The notes below the pieces were generated by a model, which saw only the letters and a program-made list of their open reading frames with translations, had not been told where the DNA came from and searched no databases. Position numbers and translations under genes: made by a program. 64,000 nt of DNA from the NCBI GenBank assembly GCA_015227615.1, contig JAALGZ010000072.1:1-64000 (forward strand), given 5' to 3'. Below, in pieces: positions 34,756-47,274 of this stretch. Positions within the stretch are counted from its first letter, which is position 1, and each line of letters opens with the position of its first letter. Source of the DNA: Labyrinthula sp. Ha (Eukaryota; Sar; Bigyra; Labyrinthulida; Labyrinthulaceae).

Positions 34756-37700
34756 ATGCTGAGAAAAATATTGTCCAACATAAATATAATGGAGAAACAA
34801 AGTTTAATAAACTTAAGATCTTTATCGACAACTGGTACTGAACTTTCCAAATCCCAGCTAAAAAAACTTGCCAAGCAAAAGAAGACAAAGAAAAAAATTG
34901 TATGGAACACTGCAAAGAAGAAAAACACTGTTTTGGAAACTGAAGTCTTCGTTAATAATACTCCTTTTGGAGAAAAGAAAGATTTATCAGCTCCACTCGC
35001 GGAAAAGTATAATCCCGATGCAGTTGAAAGCGCATGGGATGCATGGTGGGAAAAGTCAAGTTTCTACCATGTTTCAGCTGATGAAGTGAAGAATCTTAGT
35101 GAGGATGAAAAATTTACAATGGTGATACCACCTCCAAATGTCACAGGAAGCTTGCACATTGGACATGCCCTTATGGTAACCATAGAGGATGTCATTGCTC
35201 GACATCAAAGGATGCTTGGGAAAAAAGTTGTATGGGTTCCAGGCACTGACCACGCTGGAATTGGAACTCAAGCTGTGGTAGAGGCAAGATTGTACAAGGA
35301 CAGAGGGCTTAGGAGACAGGATTTACCTCGACAGGAGTTTGTAGATTTAGTATGGAAATGGGTTGATGATAAAGGAGGAAAAATTCTTGATCAAATTAGA
35401 CGTATGGGAGTCTCAGTAGATCACTCTAGGAGTGTTTTTACACTGGATGAGACTAGATCTAAAGCTGTTGCTCATGCGTTTGTTAAGATGCACGAAATGG
35501 GTCTAATCTATCGTAAGAAGCGGCTTGTAAACTGGTCATCTGCGTTAAGAACTGCTATTGCTGATATTGAAGTTGAGCCAGTGGAAATAACGAAACCAAC
35601 CTTTTTATCTGTAAAGAGTCATGGAGATAAGAAATATGAGTTTGGAGTTATTCAAGATTTTAAATATCCAGTGGCTGATGAACATGGAAATCCTACTGAT
35701 GAGTTTATCACAGTTAGTACTACTAGACTAGAGACTATGCTTGGTGACACTGGTGTCGCAGTACATCCTAATGATCCACGGTATACACATTTGCATGGCA
35801 AGTTTTTGGTGCATCCGTTTTTTGAGAGACTGATTCCAATCGTTTTGGATGGAGAATTAGTTAATATGGAGTTTGGTACTGGTGCGGTTAAAATCACACC
35901 AGCACATGACCCAAATGATTATGAATCAGGTCAACGAAATAATTTACCAATGCTTACGATGCTTAATGATTCTGGAGGCATTAGTTTTGCTGAACTCGGA
36001 ACTCCAAGAACAACTTTCTACGGTAAAGAGATACAGAATTTTGATGGGTTGATGAGGTTTGATGCCCGAAAAGATATTGCGAAACAGTTAGATGTGCTGG
36101 GTTTGCTTGGGGACAAAAAGCCTAACCCAATGGCGATACCAAAGTGTTCGAAATCGGGAGATATTATCGAGCCCTTGTTGAAGAGTCAGTGGTGGGTAGA
36201 CACGACTGAAATGGCACGAAGATCTGTAGAAGCTGTAGATAATGGTGATTTAGAAATACTTCCAGAGTTTCATAAAGATACCTGGAGAAGGTTTTTGACA
36301 GATCCTCATCAGTGGTGCATATCCCGTCAACTTTACTGGGGTCATCAAATTCCTGCTTTTAGAGTCTTATCAGATGGTAAGGAAGTTCTGGAAGGATATA
36401 ATGAAGATCAATGGATTATTGCCGAGGACGAAGCTGAAGCTCTAAAAGAAGCGAAAGCTAAGTATGGTTCAAATGTGAAAATTGAGCAAGACCCAGATGT
36501 GTTGGATACGTGGTTCAGTAGTGGACTTTTTCCTTTCAGTGTGTTTGGCTGGCCTGACAAAACGGATGATCTTGAACAATTCTTTCCAAACAGTATTCTT
36601 GAAACTGGTCATGATATTATCTTCTTCTGGGTTGCTCGAATGGTAATGATGTCTCTTACTCTTATGGATAAGCTTCCATTCAAAACGGTTTATTTACACG
36701 CGATTGTTAGAGATAGGTTCGGCCGAAAGATGAGTAAAAGTTTAGGAAATGTAATAGATCCACTTGCTGTCGTTAATGGCGCTACTTCGAAGGAATTAGA
36801 AGACACTCTTAGGTCAGGTAATCTGCCTACGAAAGAGGTTGAAAAGGCCTTGAAGGGTCAACAACAAGAATTCCCTGATGGAATACCCAAATGTGGTGCT
36901 GATGCCTTAAGGTTTGGGCTACTTGCTAATATTGGACAAGGTAGAGACGTGAACTTGGATATTAAGAACATATTTTTTCAAAGAAAGTTTTGTAACAAGT
37001 TGTGGCAGGTTACAAGGTTCTCTTTACTTATTACAGACAGTTTAACTGAAAAAAACTCCTTGGATATCAAGTTTGAAAGGCTTCTGGAACTCAAATTGAA
37101 AGAAAGAGACGTGTGGATTCTTTCTGAATTGCTAGATTTACTGGAGGCAGTTGATAGCAGCTTGAAGAATTACCAGTTCTCAGACCTAACTGCGCAGCTG
37201 ATGCAGTTTTGGCTTTCTAAGTTTTGCGACGTTTACGTGGAAAGTATTAAACCTGTAGTTAAACGAGGTGATGAGGAATCTGAGGTGTGCAAGATTGTCA
37301 CGTTGCTAATTCTCGATGCAGGATTGAAGCTATTTCATCCAATAATGCCTTTTGTTACTGAAGAACTCTGGCAACATCTGCCAACTACTAGAGCTCTTAA
37401 AGGAGAGTCTAACTCAATTATGACACAAGAATTTCCTACAATAGATCTCCCTCTATATTCTAAGTTGAGTGAAAAATTGAAGCAGCAAAAAAATGACAGC
37501 ACATCGTTTACTCTTGCTGACAAAATTGCCCATTCAATGCGTTCATTAAAGTCAGATTTTAATATTCCAAATTCTAAGAGGGATGTAGGCTTTAGCATTG
37601 TTGTTGATGAGGCGAGAAAACCTAACCTTTCTACAGAATCACTTATTACAGACATGCAGACTCTTGGAAGTGGGCAAGTACATGTCGTAGCAGAGTCAAA

Positions 37701-37989
37701 GGCCAAACAGGAGAAGACGGGAATCGTTTCCTCTTTGATTGATGGACATTTACAGGTTCAGATGGAGTTAAAAGGGAACGTTGATATTGGAGCACAAATA
37801 CGAAAACTTAAGAAAGAAGAAGAAAAAGTGTTGAAGCAGTTGGATTCTATCGTAAAAAAATTAGAGAATAAGAAATTCATCGAAAATGCACCAGAAAAGC
37901 TCTTGGCTGATACTAAGAAGAGAAAGATAGATCTTGAAGAGCAGAAAACAAAAATAAGCACACAGATCCAACAGTATGAGACTGTTTGA
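34756..37989 (+). CDS. Valyl-tRNA synthetase, probably dual cytosolic/mitochondrial
   Basis: A 1,077-residue single-exon class I synthetase that charges tRNA-Val. The HIGH motif is in PPPNVTGSLHIGHAL (125-139) and KMSKS begins at residue 658 (GRKMSKSLGN). WVPGTDHAGIGTQAVVE and ITPAHDPNDYE (editing domain) are typical of ValRS. A C-terminal coiled coil (about 1010-1075, GAQIRKLKKEEEKV onward) is the ValRS tRNA-binding arm. The first ATG (34756) gives an N-terminus rich in Arg, Ser and hydrophobics without acidic residues for 11 positions (MLRKILSNINI), like a mitochondrial presequence. A second in-frame ATG at 34789 (MEKQS) would give a cytosolic form. Upstream the frame is open to 34708 but lacks an ATG. 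Confidence 0.95.
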   Translation: MLRKILSNINIMEKQSLINLRSLSTTGTELSKSQLKKLAKQKKTKKKIVWNTAKKKNTVLETEVFVNNTPFGEKKDLSAPLAEKYNPDAVESAWDAWWEKSSFYHVSADEVKNLSEDEKFTMVIPPPNVTGSLHIGHALMVTIEDVIARHQRMLGKKVVWVPGTDHAGIGTQAVVEARLYKDRGLRRQDLPRQEFVDLVWKWVDDKGGKILDQIRRMGVSVDHSRSVFTLDETRSKAVAHAFVKMHEMGLIYRKKRLVNWSSALRTAIADIEVEPVEITKPTFLSVKSHGDKKYEFGVIQDFKYPVADEHGNPTDEFITVSTTRLETMLGDTGVAVHPNDPRYTHLHGKFLVHPFFERLIPIVLDGELVNMEFGTGAVKITPAHDPNDYESGQRNNLPMLTMLNDSGGISFAELGTPRTTFYGKEIQNFDGLMRFDARKDIAKQLDVLGLLGDKKPNPMAIPKCSKSGDIIEPLLKSQWWVDTTEMARRSVEAVDNGDLEILPEFHKDTWRRFLTDPHQWCISRQLYWGHQIPAFRVLSDGKEVLEGYNEDQWIIAEDEAEALKEAKAKYGSNVKIEQDPDVLDTWFSSGLFPFSVFGWPDKTDDLEQFFPNSILETGHDIIFFWVARMVMMSLTLMDKLPFKTVYLHAIVRDRFGRKMSKSLGNVIDPLAVVNGATSKELEDTLRSGNLPTKEVEKALKGQQQEFPDGIPKCGADALRFGLLANIGQGRDVNLDIKNIFFQRKFCNKLWQVTRFSLLITDSLTEKNSLDIKFERLLELKLKERDVWILSELLDLLEAVDSSLKNYQFSDLTAQLMQFWLSKFCDVYVESIKPVVKRGDEESEVCKIVTLLILDAGLKLFHPIMPFVTEELWQHLPTTRALKGESNSIMTQEFPTIDLPLYSKLSEKLKQQKNDSTSFTLADKIAHSMRSLKSDFNIPNSKRDVGFSIVVDEARKPNLSTESLITDMQTLGSGQVHVVAESKAKQEKTGIVSSLIDGHLQVQMELKGNVDIGAQIRKLKKEEEKVLKQLDSIVKKLENKKFIENAPEKLLADTKKRKIDLEEQKTKISTQIQQYETV

Positions 37990-40900
37990 AATTAAGAATT
38001 GAAGAGCCAACCTACTGAATGCGCTTGTCTAAGACCCAAATTATTCTACCAATAGCGCAGCCTTATTGCTCAGATTTCCTGGAAATATTGAATTGTAACT
38101 GATTCATCAACACATTAGATTTTAAAACAGGTATTTACTTTGCTCTAACTCCTTGAAACCAGAATAAAATAAAATAGGAGAAGGAGAGCCATAGTTTGTT
38201 TACTGGTGTGTTAATGTCTCATTTCCTTCTGAAACTTAGCCGAAACGCTTGAAGTGCTATATTCATCAACTTGTCCAGACCAAACTAAGAGTTGCCAAGA
38301 CGTCTGCCACTTGGTAACAATTCCATTTTGCATTTTACTTTGTTTTCCTCACATAATCTGCGGACTGTAGCACAAATGCCAACTAGTGCAAAACCTTATC
38401 TTAGTGGTGTTCTGGTTTGTTTGCAAGGAAATTCCAAGTCTCTAGATGGTGAATTTCTACTACAGACTTTCGGAGCCTTTATAGAAACTGCTTTGAAGTC
38501 TGAACTGTATGTCCTAAAGTACATGTGGTTTCTGCTTGGAAAATATAAGCTAGTCACAAAGTTCTTGTTCCCATGAGTTCCAGCGGTAACACATTGTTTT
38601 TTCTGTTTTTATCCTGTCAAGTAGGTTAACTACTTTGTAATCTAACCCGTGGACTACCTCATGAATGTTATGTATTTGTATCAATTTGGCAAAATCTCTG
38701 AACTGCCTCCTATGACTTTTAAAACTTAGATGTGGACTTGCCGCCAACTGAAATGCAATTAAAATTTTGGAGACTGCTACTTACTTAAATAGCAAATTAA
38801 TTCTTAAAACTGAAAAGTTTACTACTTCGAAAAGAAACTAGATCTCTCTTACGAGCAATGGACTAAATTGTATCTTGTCCAGTTAAAGGAAATGATGACA
38901 GAATAGTGACAAGAAAACAGGAGTAGAAACGAGGAAACTCATTGAAAATTAAACACACCCACAAAAAATATTACTTTCTTGCTGGTAAGGTTTAACAATG
39001 AACAGATATGTTGGATTCATTGCGCACAAGCTGATGAGAAAAGGTCGAGAACGGTATCATGTTAATTTCAAAGCTAGCATCATAACTTTTTTCCTTTTTC
39101 TTAAAGCAAAAATGAGGAATGAAGTTACTTTTGTAAAATCTCGTTATAGCCTACATCTACCAGCATGGACCACGATGGAAAGGTAGGCATCAGCTTTGAT
39201 AGAACTTAACAATAGTTTTTTGACAATTGTCTTGATTCTGACTATGAAAAAGAGAATCAGAAACTGATTCGTAACAAATCATTTTGATTTCATTCTAATT
39301 ATCAATTGATTTTTAATAATCAATCAAAATGGTTATTCAATTATGAGAATCAATGCATGAAAAAAAACACTAGCAAAAAATTTATGAGGACTTACCAATG
39401 AAAAATGATGAGCCCCACTAAGAGGTTACCTTGAAAATCACTTCAATATTCTTCCAAGCAAAAACCCTAACAGGTTGTTGAAATTGGTCTCGCGCTGCTT
39501 TTAAGATCATATCTAAGCTATATTGGAAATTTTCTGGTATTCCTCTTGTCTACCTAAAAGTTGAGATGCAAGCTTCACTATAATTAAGAATCAGAAGGAA
39601 AATAACAAGAAATTGGTTGTTTATTACTTTTAGTAAGAGTACATCTATAAATGGTACAAGTTTTTGTACTCTTTGCGCTTACTTTGCCACATGGAATTTT
39701 CTCGGAATAAAAACCTTAATATTTTCTTTATCGCAAGAAGGTTGAATAAAATCTGTGTCAGGCTTCCCTCTAAACAGCTCGTTCTAGAAATAGTATTCCC
39801 ATTTCCCTATTATTTTCAAGCAATTATACCCATACATGAAATGGTGAAGACTCTAAAAATAGCTCTGAGTATTCAAAAACAATTTATCGTTTCTTCAGTA
39901 AAAACTACAAATATAAAAATCTCATATTTTGAAAACAAAATTTATTGGGTGATATTCCAACATCAAATTTTAAGACTGTTGGTCAGACGAGCCAAAATAA
40001 GGAATAACTGAAGCAGTTGCACGAGGAGTTCTATCCCTATGCCGTAACAAACTGGAATTCTGCATTTGTTTGTGTATGGTTCTTGCTATTTAATTTGAGT
40101 AAAAGTAAAATTTTACTCCTGCTTTAATTTTGAAATTAGTTTCTTACTTCAGACCTACTACCATATAAGTTCAAAGGTGGCTGCTGAACCAAAATTACCC
40201 ACTCATGGATTGAAAAAAGCTCATCATTTCCATGTGTGAAAACTAGTGATCTTGACCTAGACTCTGGAACCTTTTGAATGCGGAGAATAGAGTTCCTTGT
40301 TTTCTCGGTTTTGAATATTGGCGTTCATTTAACTCTTGATCTAGAAGCAAGAACGGACCAAGTTTACGTGATGCCAGATATCCTAGCTTTCTTCAAGTTT
40401 GCCATCATTCTTGGCAAGAATCTTCTCGAGACTAGTTAGAGAAGGAAATAGAGCAATTACAAAGGAATTTCAAATGTTTTGAACCCCTTAATGTGGTTGA
40501 AGTGACGTGTCTTGAAGTAAAATTTACCTACGAGCAAGTACCAGGCTCATGCCCAGGAAATCGTTTAAAAGGCATGACACAGGACTAACTCCCAGAAATT
40601 TTAAAGCAAATCTACAAATACTTAGAATTTCCAGAGAGAATCGATAATGTGGTACATAGAGTCCATCTAGGAGCGGGGGTACAGAAAAAACTATTAATAT
40701 TCCATCCCCACAATCTAGGTGGACATCTTTAGTCAAAGGTCATTCTAGAAGTAACGAATCATTTTTTAAATATTAATATCATAGTTGAATGACAGACAGG
40801 AACTACACGAAAAATGCCAGGATTATAAAAACGAATGCTCTGTGTTTCAATAATATTGGGTGGTGATAGGAATAAAATCCGAAAATTATGAAAAGAGAAT

Positions 40901-42590
40901 ATGATGGTAATAATTATTAGAATTTCGCATTTTAAAATTCAGCGATGAAACCAATATTTTTGGAACAACTAGATACCTTTTCATTCGTAACACGTTTTTG
41001 TCCACTAAATGTTGCTGCTTACTAGCATGACACTAAGCAGTCGAGTTATTTATTTTTCTTCCCCGTTACTTACTTTTCACAGAGCGAACAATAGTTCAAC
41101 AGTTTGACGTTTCTAGTAGAGAAATGATTAGTCTGCTAGCACAACTAGGTTGCACTCTAAAGCTCAAATTAAATTTTCTAGAAATTTCTATAGAACAAGC
41201 ATCTCAAAAATAAGAATACTTGTTCCACAGAATGAATACAAGCTTGTATTAACATTTTACACAGATATAAAGTCAGAGCGCGCATTTCTTAGCTTCAAGG
41301 AAGGTAATAGAACCTAATATATCATGTTTCTGTTATTCCAAAAATCACACTTTCGGTCACATCCTTTGAAATTTCCCAGGTGCTTGCACAATGGAAACAA
41401 GAAAGGGTTCTCCAATTTAAAATATTAAGCGACAACAGTGAAGCTAATTAATCAGTCAAAATAAATGCGAAAGTGTGAAAAGGCTTAATTCTCATGGAAG
41501 TTAACACCTGGAAAATTAATAAAAACTTAAATCCAGCGATGTGGATGACTTGAGCTCTGGATACGGTAGCTGTAGACAAATCCAAAAAACTGACTGGTCC
41601 CAAACAATCAAGGGTTAAGAATACTTCTCAAAGAATGAACAACAGGCTGTTGCAAGGGTCTTTACTCCAAGTTACATTACTAAAAATTACTCTTCTAAGG
41701 AGTTTGTGAAATAAGTTGGGTTACTGTCTGAGATTTTCATGAGTTTCCAACTAAGCTTTTGCAAATTTGCAGGTGTATTGAGTAACACTAATATATCTCC
41801 CAAATAGTTTAAGTAAGAACCGAGAGTTTCAAACAATCCAAAAAAAAAATGATCCGTATCGTCTGTTTAGCTTTTTGGTGATGGCTAAAACTTCCTGGTG
41901 TTTGTCAATCTCTATACAGTTCTTTGCTTCAAGAAATTTTCTGAGTTACTTAGTGCTTAATGGCTACTATATCACAACCTAATGGGAACCCAAGCTTACA
42001 GGAGTCTCTAAAGCAATATTAATTCCAGGAATAAGACAAGATCTGGAACCCTGTCAGCCTGATGCTGACAGGTTCCACATTCATACCAACACCAAATGAG
42101 AATCAAATTCTGGATCAATAATTAGTTTTGATAACTGAAAACCTTTAAAAAGCCAGCAATTTCTAAAATATGAAAACAGATATCTTCAGCTCATAGAGAA
42201 TAGGCTAACTGGCCTTAAAAACAATTTTGTTTATAACTTTTGAGAAATGTTTGGGATTATTCGCTGAATTCTCAAAGCACGTTTTTTAGTGAAAGTTTTA
42301 GACATCTTAAAAGTTCCAAAATATCGAGTGAGCGAGAAGGAGACGTTTTCTCAAACAGCAACCTGTTCTGTTCCGTCTTTAAAGTGTTCCAATCTTTGTC
42401 TTTTCTCGAAGTTTAACTTAATTTTATGGTATCCAAATATTCTCCAACCAATCAGATTGCATGATTTCAATAACTCTTGCATCAGAAAAACATCTCAATA
42501 AAGAATACATCGAAATCCCAAAACCGGTGGGCTAAACTTACTTACCATTGATCGTTTCATTAATCCTGTTTATATCTGGGGAATCTCAGG
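37990..42590. other. Intergenic region with a small hairpin
   Basis: 4.6 kb without a supported gene. At 39277-39334 two 13-bp arms match as an inverted repeat at 12 of 13 positions (AATCATTTTGATT and AATCAAAATGGTT) within TGATTATCAAT-type sequence, possibly a remnant of repeat family B. Frames at 38.3 and 39.7 kb have no recognisable features. Confidence 0.45.
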
Positions 42591-43632
42591 AGTAACTCGG
42601 GATCTTTAACGGTAAAAACGTTAATTAACGGTAAAAAAACAATCAAAATTTTGTTCACCGTTACCACCGTTAAGGATACTGTTAATTAACGTTTATTTAC
42701 GAAAAATTAACGGTAAGAAAAAAATACCGATAACTTTTTGGGTTCCCAAAATTTTTTACCAATTTAATATTTGTCCCAAATCATATCTCCATAATATACT
42801 ATGCATATATTCTTCCTTTAAAGGAAAAAAATTTAAGCAAAGGCTGACTTAGAAGTAAATGCAACACAGAATCAACATCGTGTGCAAATTATTTTGTATG
42901 AAAATTTTCATATGACTACTAACCTTACCCTTGAAGTTATCTCGATCCAAGCTCAAATTGAGCTCCTATAGAGTAGCTAAATATTCCAAACATCTTTTCT
43001 AAGTAGTTTCAAAGGAATAATTCTACTCTGTGAGAGAAATGCAACTGACAAAATAGAGCTAATACCTTCGCGATAGCAAAACTTTCCATGATCTTCATAT
43101 AGAAATGTTTGTATCTTGGCTCAAACTTAAAAAAACTAAAATTATGCTTAAAAAACATTACTGTAGCGTCATTTTAGTTCATTTTGCCGATTTCTTCTAC
43201 TTTGACTTAAGTTTAGCTTTTCTTTTTTCAATCAAACACGTCTCCCAGACAGTTCACCTAAGCAAGATCCCTAACAAGTAGAAGACAGCTAGTTTTGAGG
43301 CTTCGACGACCACATTGTTCTTTTTTCATGTTCGAAAACTACTTTTACTTCTCTTGGCACCACCTTTTTTGTTCACACAAGGAGTTTTTCTGGACTTGCT
43401 TCGTTTTGACTTTGACCAGGAAGAGAAAATTTGGTATTTGTTGAATTTCCCAAGATTTACCAGTACGTACCGTTACTTAACGTGCGTAGCAGAATTACCG
43501 TTAATTTTATGGTAATAACGGTAAAGAAAAATTGAAATTTTTATTTAACGTTATTAACGTTAACCAGAGTTAACGGAAATTAAACGTTAACTAACATTTA
43601 TAACGTAACGTTAAAGAACCCTAGGTGTAACC
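42591..43632. mobile_element. Non-autonomous element with TTAACG-rich inverted ends
   Basis: About 1.04 kb. The left end (42591-42735) carries ACTCGGGATCTTTAACG followed by many TTAACGGT, GTTAATTAACG and ACCGTTA words. The right end (43465-43632) carries the reverse: CGTTAACTAAC, ATAACGTAACGTTAAAG and AACCCTAGGTGTAACC. Reading inward from either edge gives GGxxAC, then a GG-containing word, then TCTTTAACG, so the ends are inverted copies. The interior has no supported gene. It fits a non-autonomous DNA transposon. Exact ends and target duplication are unresolved, and the superfamily is unknown. It ends 195 bp upstream of the next gene. Confidence 0.5.
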
Positions 43633-43827
43633 GAATCACACAAATGTCACGCGTGTTTTGTTTCGGTGCTTCTTCATGGGAACTTATCGATAAGCATAGC
43701 ATTACTTGAAGGATATATCGAGTTCCCGATATATTTTGAGTACATATATTTTCACTCACTTGGTTTTAAGAAACTGTATCTTTTTTCTTCTAACTGTGAC
43801 AATTTATATATAGTTTACGTATTATCA

Positions 43828-46800
43828 ATGATGAAACCGCAAAAAAGCAATCATCCAAAAATGAAAACATCAGTTTCTACGAAAATGGACTCTAGTGAAA
43901 AAAGAATACTGCGAGAAACAGAAATAGAAAATAATAAAGAAGTTTTGCGGAGGTATAGGAAGATTAAGTTAAATAGCCCAAGGTTAGTAAATACGACAGC
44001 GACCTCCTCTTCAAACTTTAAGTCGTTTAAAACATATAGTAATTTAAAGGAAAAAATAGAGATAAAAGGGATTGTGAAGAGTTTATCTTTTCGAGAACTA
44101 TTTTTTGTTTTCTTTCTTATTTTTGTACCTTTGGGAACTCTAATCGTATTTTTATATTTCTGTTTATCTTCTAGCTTAACACTCTACTTAAACAAAATGA
44201 TGAAGCTTTTTCTAATAACCTACAAATAATTAAAGTAATTCTACTATGTTTATTTACTTTTATTAGGAAAATACGTTCAATGAACCTTTCTTTTTATATC
44301 AAGGAAAAACTGTTGACCTTCAACTCGAATTTTTACAACCTGGAATTAAGGCTCTATTTGCAGACACTATTAGTGATGAAGATGGGAGTATTCAAGTTGA
44401 TCCAGTACTTACAATATGGAAGAGACCAGATGAAGTTATTCGCATTGTTGACGACATTGGACCTAACTCAGTTTCTGCAGCTGTTGTAATATTTGTTTCT
44501 ATTATAACACACAGATTCTAAACATAAACAATGAGGAAGATCTTTTAAACTATGTCGCACAAATATCAACAGTTTCTTCCTCACAAGGTGGATTGTTTAC
44601 ATTTACAGTATTTCACATTGAGCCAACATCTCTTTTTCCAGACACTCCTGTACAGTTTGATTTCAGTGGGCCTGGAGGTAGAACTGGACATATTGCAGCA
44701 CTTGCACAAGAACAATTTTATCAAATATTTGCCTATAGTAAAAACGCAACATTGGAAGATGTTCTAAATACTGGAATTTTCGTTCGTTCGAAAAAAGTTA
44801 TTATTTTGTTGTTTTATGAATAGGGGTCAATTTTAGCTACAAATTTTGGAAGTTCAGTTAATGATTTTTCCGCAAGACTTCTTTTTCAAGCTAAGGAATC
44901 TGAAGATCATATTTTTGAAGTAGATGCGATAAAAGATGGAAGAGATACTGTAATTCAGGAAGCTACTCGTACTTTTGATATTATTTTTATTATGTTTAGT
45001 ATTCTATTCAGTTGTATCTCCTACAGAAATAGATTTGAGTACCACAAGTATAATTGAAGGTGATATTTTAGGCGCCCTATCTAAGACTTATTTAATAACT
45101 TTTGAAGAAGAGATTGAATATGAAATCGTACTTGAGAGTACTTTTTTTCAAAAATTTGCTCAGTTAATAAATAGAAATTTGACACAAAAAAATGTAGAAA
45201 TACGACTTCCACGATTTCCGCCTTCTTTGACGTTACAAATTCAGGATCCTTCAAATTCCGAAGTCTTACACAGAACTAAAACAGAATTTGATTATGAGTT
45301 TTCTTTAGAAGATGGTGTTGTTGTAATGAATCCAGTCAACCTTTCAGGAACTTCTTTGAACTTTACTTCGAATTTGAGAAACTCTCTACTTTTAGAGTTA
45401 TTTCCAACAAATGTACTTTCTTTATATAGTATATAATTTATAGCCTGAATATTTCTCAGAAAATTTTGCACAAATCATTGGTTCGTTTAATCTTTCTATA
45501 TCACCGAAATCTACTCAAAGTTTGTCTAAAACGGCAAAGTTAGTTGATCAAAATGATCCGTACAGTGGCTGTTTTGAGAACCCACTGGAAGTTCTTGCTG
45601 CTGGATGCAGCACTGGTGTATATTTATACTGTAGAGCGGAAGAATTTCCTTTTGTATTTGTTTTTGATTTGTATAATTTTAGGAAAACATTTTTGATGCT
45701 ACACTTGAGGAAGCATATTTAGTTTGTATATGTGTAGGTTATATGTGCCAAGAACTACATGGCAGTGGAAGTGCAGCTGATCAAACATCTGGAGTCTCTC
45801 GTGCATTTGATATTTTCCTACTTATTGTTGCAATTATTTGCTTATCTATTGTGTGCTATTTGATCTACGATTATAAAATGTTTTTCAAGAGACATAGTAT
45901 ATTTTCGCTTACTCTTTACTCTTAGGAACACGATGGAAAATACTGTACAAAGTTTCTTGGGCTCTTTCTACTTTCTTTTTCTTCATTTTGTTTATTTACG
46001 CGTTAACTAGGATTCTTTTAGTCAATTTTTTTCAAGATTTAAAAAAATTAAATGAAGTTTTTGTGGGAAGGCAACAAAATACTTTTGATGAGGATGATTA
46101 TTTATTTTATGAAAATAGTCCTTTTGATGAACTTTTTTCATACTTGGATGGAACTCTTGGAATAGAACATGAACGAAGTTCTTCTTCAAATCCAAAAAAA
46201 TTTTTAACTGGAGCTGCGCAAGAGTTCTATGACGGCATAACTTTAGATGATAGAATAGTGGGTGATTCTTTTGCATTTGCTCAGGCTCTGAAAGAATCTA
46301 TAGCGATAATACAGTTTATTGAAATATCTATAGCTTGGGTATATGTTTCATTTTCTGCTTCTGCTGTATTAAGAAGAAAAGCACAAGACCAAAAGAAAAA
46401 ACTTATATTGTATATTCGAGTATTTCAGTTCATCGTTGGCTTGAATATGTTGTGGTATACCATTGCTAGATTTATTACATTTGGAAGAATCTATTCAAAT
46501 ATTTTTTTCTACTTGTATGCATTGACAGCTGGTTTGGTTGCTGCACTTTTGTTTTATGTGATTCTTTTATTTCGCAGAGCAGTCATACTTGATAGAAAGT
46601 TCAGAACGTATTTCTTGTCTAATGTCTTTATTTCAGGAAAATGTCCTCTTCCACAAGATCTTCTAATGTAGAAAAGAGAAAAAAAATAGAAGATGTAATT
46701 AAACCAATTGAAAATGCTGCTCTTACCTTGATCTGCTGCGTTATTGGAATAGCTGTTGCAAATATATACTTTGGAGTAAACTATACTTCTAGAATGGAGC

Positions 46801-47274
46801 GACTAAGATCTCGAAATGAAAATGTAAAATCCTTTTTTTTTTAGTGTTTAGATTTCCAAATCATTCGAATCCTTTAATGATTTCTGTTTGATTGCTGGAA
46901 TGATTTCCATCTTTGCTTACCTTGTTTGGAGCAACTATGAATCAAAAAAAATACTATTTGAAGAACGGAGTAGTCGTGGAGCTGAAACTAGAGATATTGG
47001 AAGGAGCTCTTACTTATTCAGAACACGTACAAAACAAACTTCCTCTGAAAACTCTTCTAGCCAGAAACATTTTTTTTCTGAAGTTGAAAAGCCACAAGTC
47101 CCAGGTCAATCGTTTTACCGTCGTTTTGCTAAAATGTCTAATGCTCAAGATTCAAGTTTGCACCAAACACGGGTGGATGCTGTGGACAATAGATCCAAGT
47201 CTGTCACACCTAATAGGCCATTTCGAAAGGGTATATCTCAAGTAGCAGTTCCAACTCTAGGTGATGATTACTGA
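43828..47274 (+). CDS. Large membrane protein: N-terminal TM, big ectodomain, seven C-terminal TMs; 11 exons
   Basis: Ten introns of 27-32 nt link 11 exons into a 1,050-residue protein. Introns: 44146-44174, 44235-44266, 44486-44514, 44797-44823, 44969-44999, 45413-45443, 45654-45682, 45897-45925, 46608-46636, 46824-46851. Every junction keeps frame. Residues 1-88 are hydrophilic and basic; a first membrane segment lies at about 90-108. About 110-590 is a large domain with several Asn-Xaa-Ser/Thr sites (NLTQ, NLSG, NFTS, NLSI, NATL) and cysteines near its end, so probably extracytosolic. Seven hydrophobic segments follow between about 592 and 940, then a polar Ser/Arg-rich tail. The layout recalls 7TM receptors and, loosely, polycystin/TRP-type channels, but I see no diagnostic motif of either. 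The family is not recognised. The ATG at 43828 is followed directly by a second ATG; upstream the frame has only a GTG start. Confidence 0.82.

Noticed and set aside
38292-38576. A 94-codon open frame just after ValRS
   Set aside because: It starts at a non-ATG codon and shows no motif. Lying in the 3' flank does not make it a gene.
39664-40011. A 115-codon open frame
   Set aside because: It starts at TTG, has no targeting signal, domain or repeat, and its composition matches the AT-rich background.
43666-43827. An N-terminal extension of the large membrane protein
   Set aside because: The frame is open but its only start there is GTG. Two consecutive ATGs at 43828 and 43831 are better starts.
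45429-45443. A possible 15-nt GT...AG intron, as in Stentor
   Set aside because: Removing 15 nt leaves the wrong frame with a stop. Starting at the GT at 45413 gives a 31-nt intron that joins the exons exactly and matches all others.
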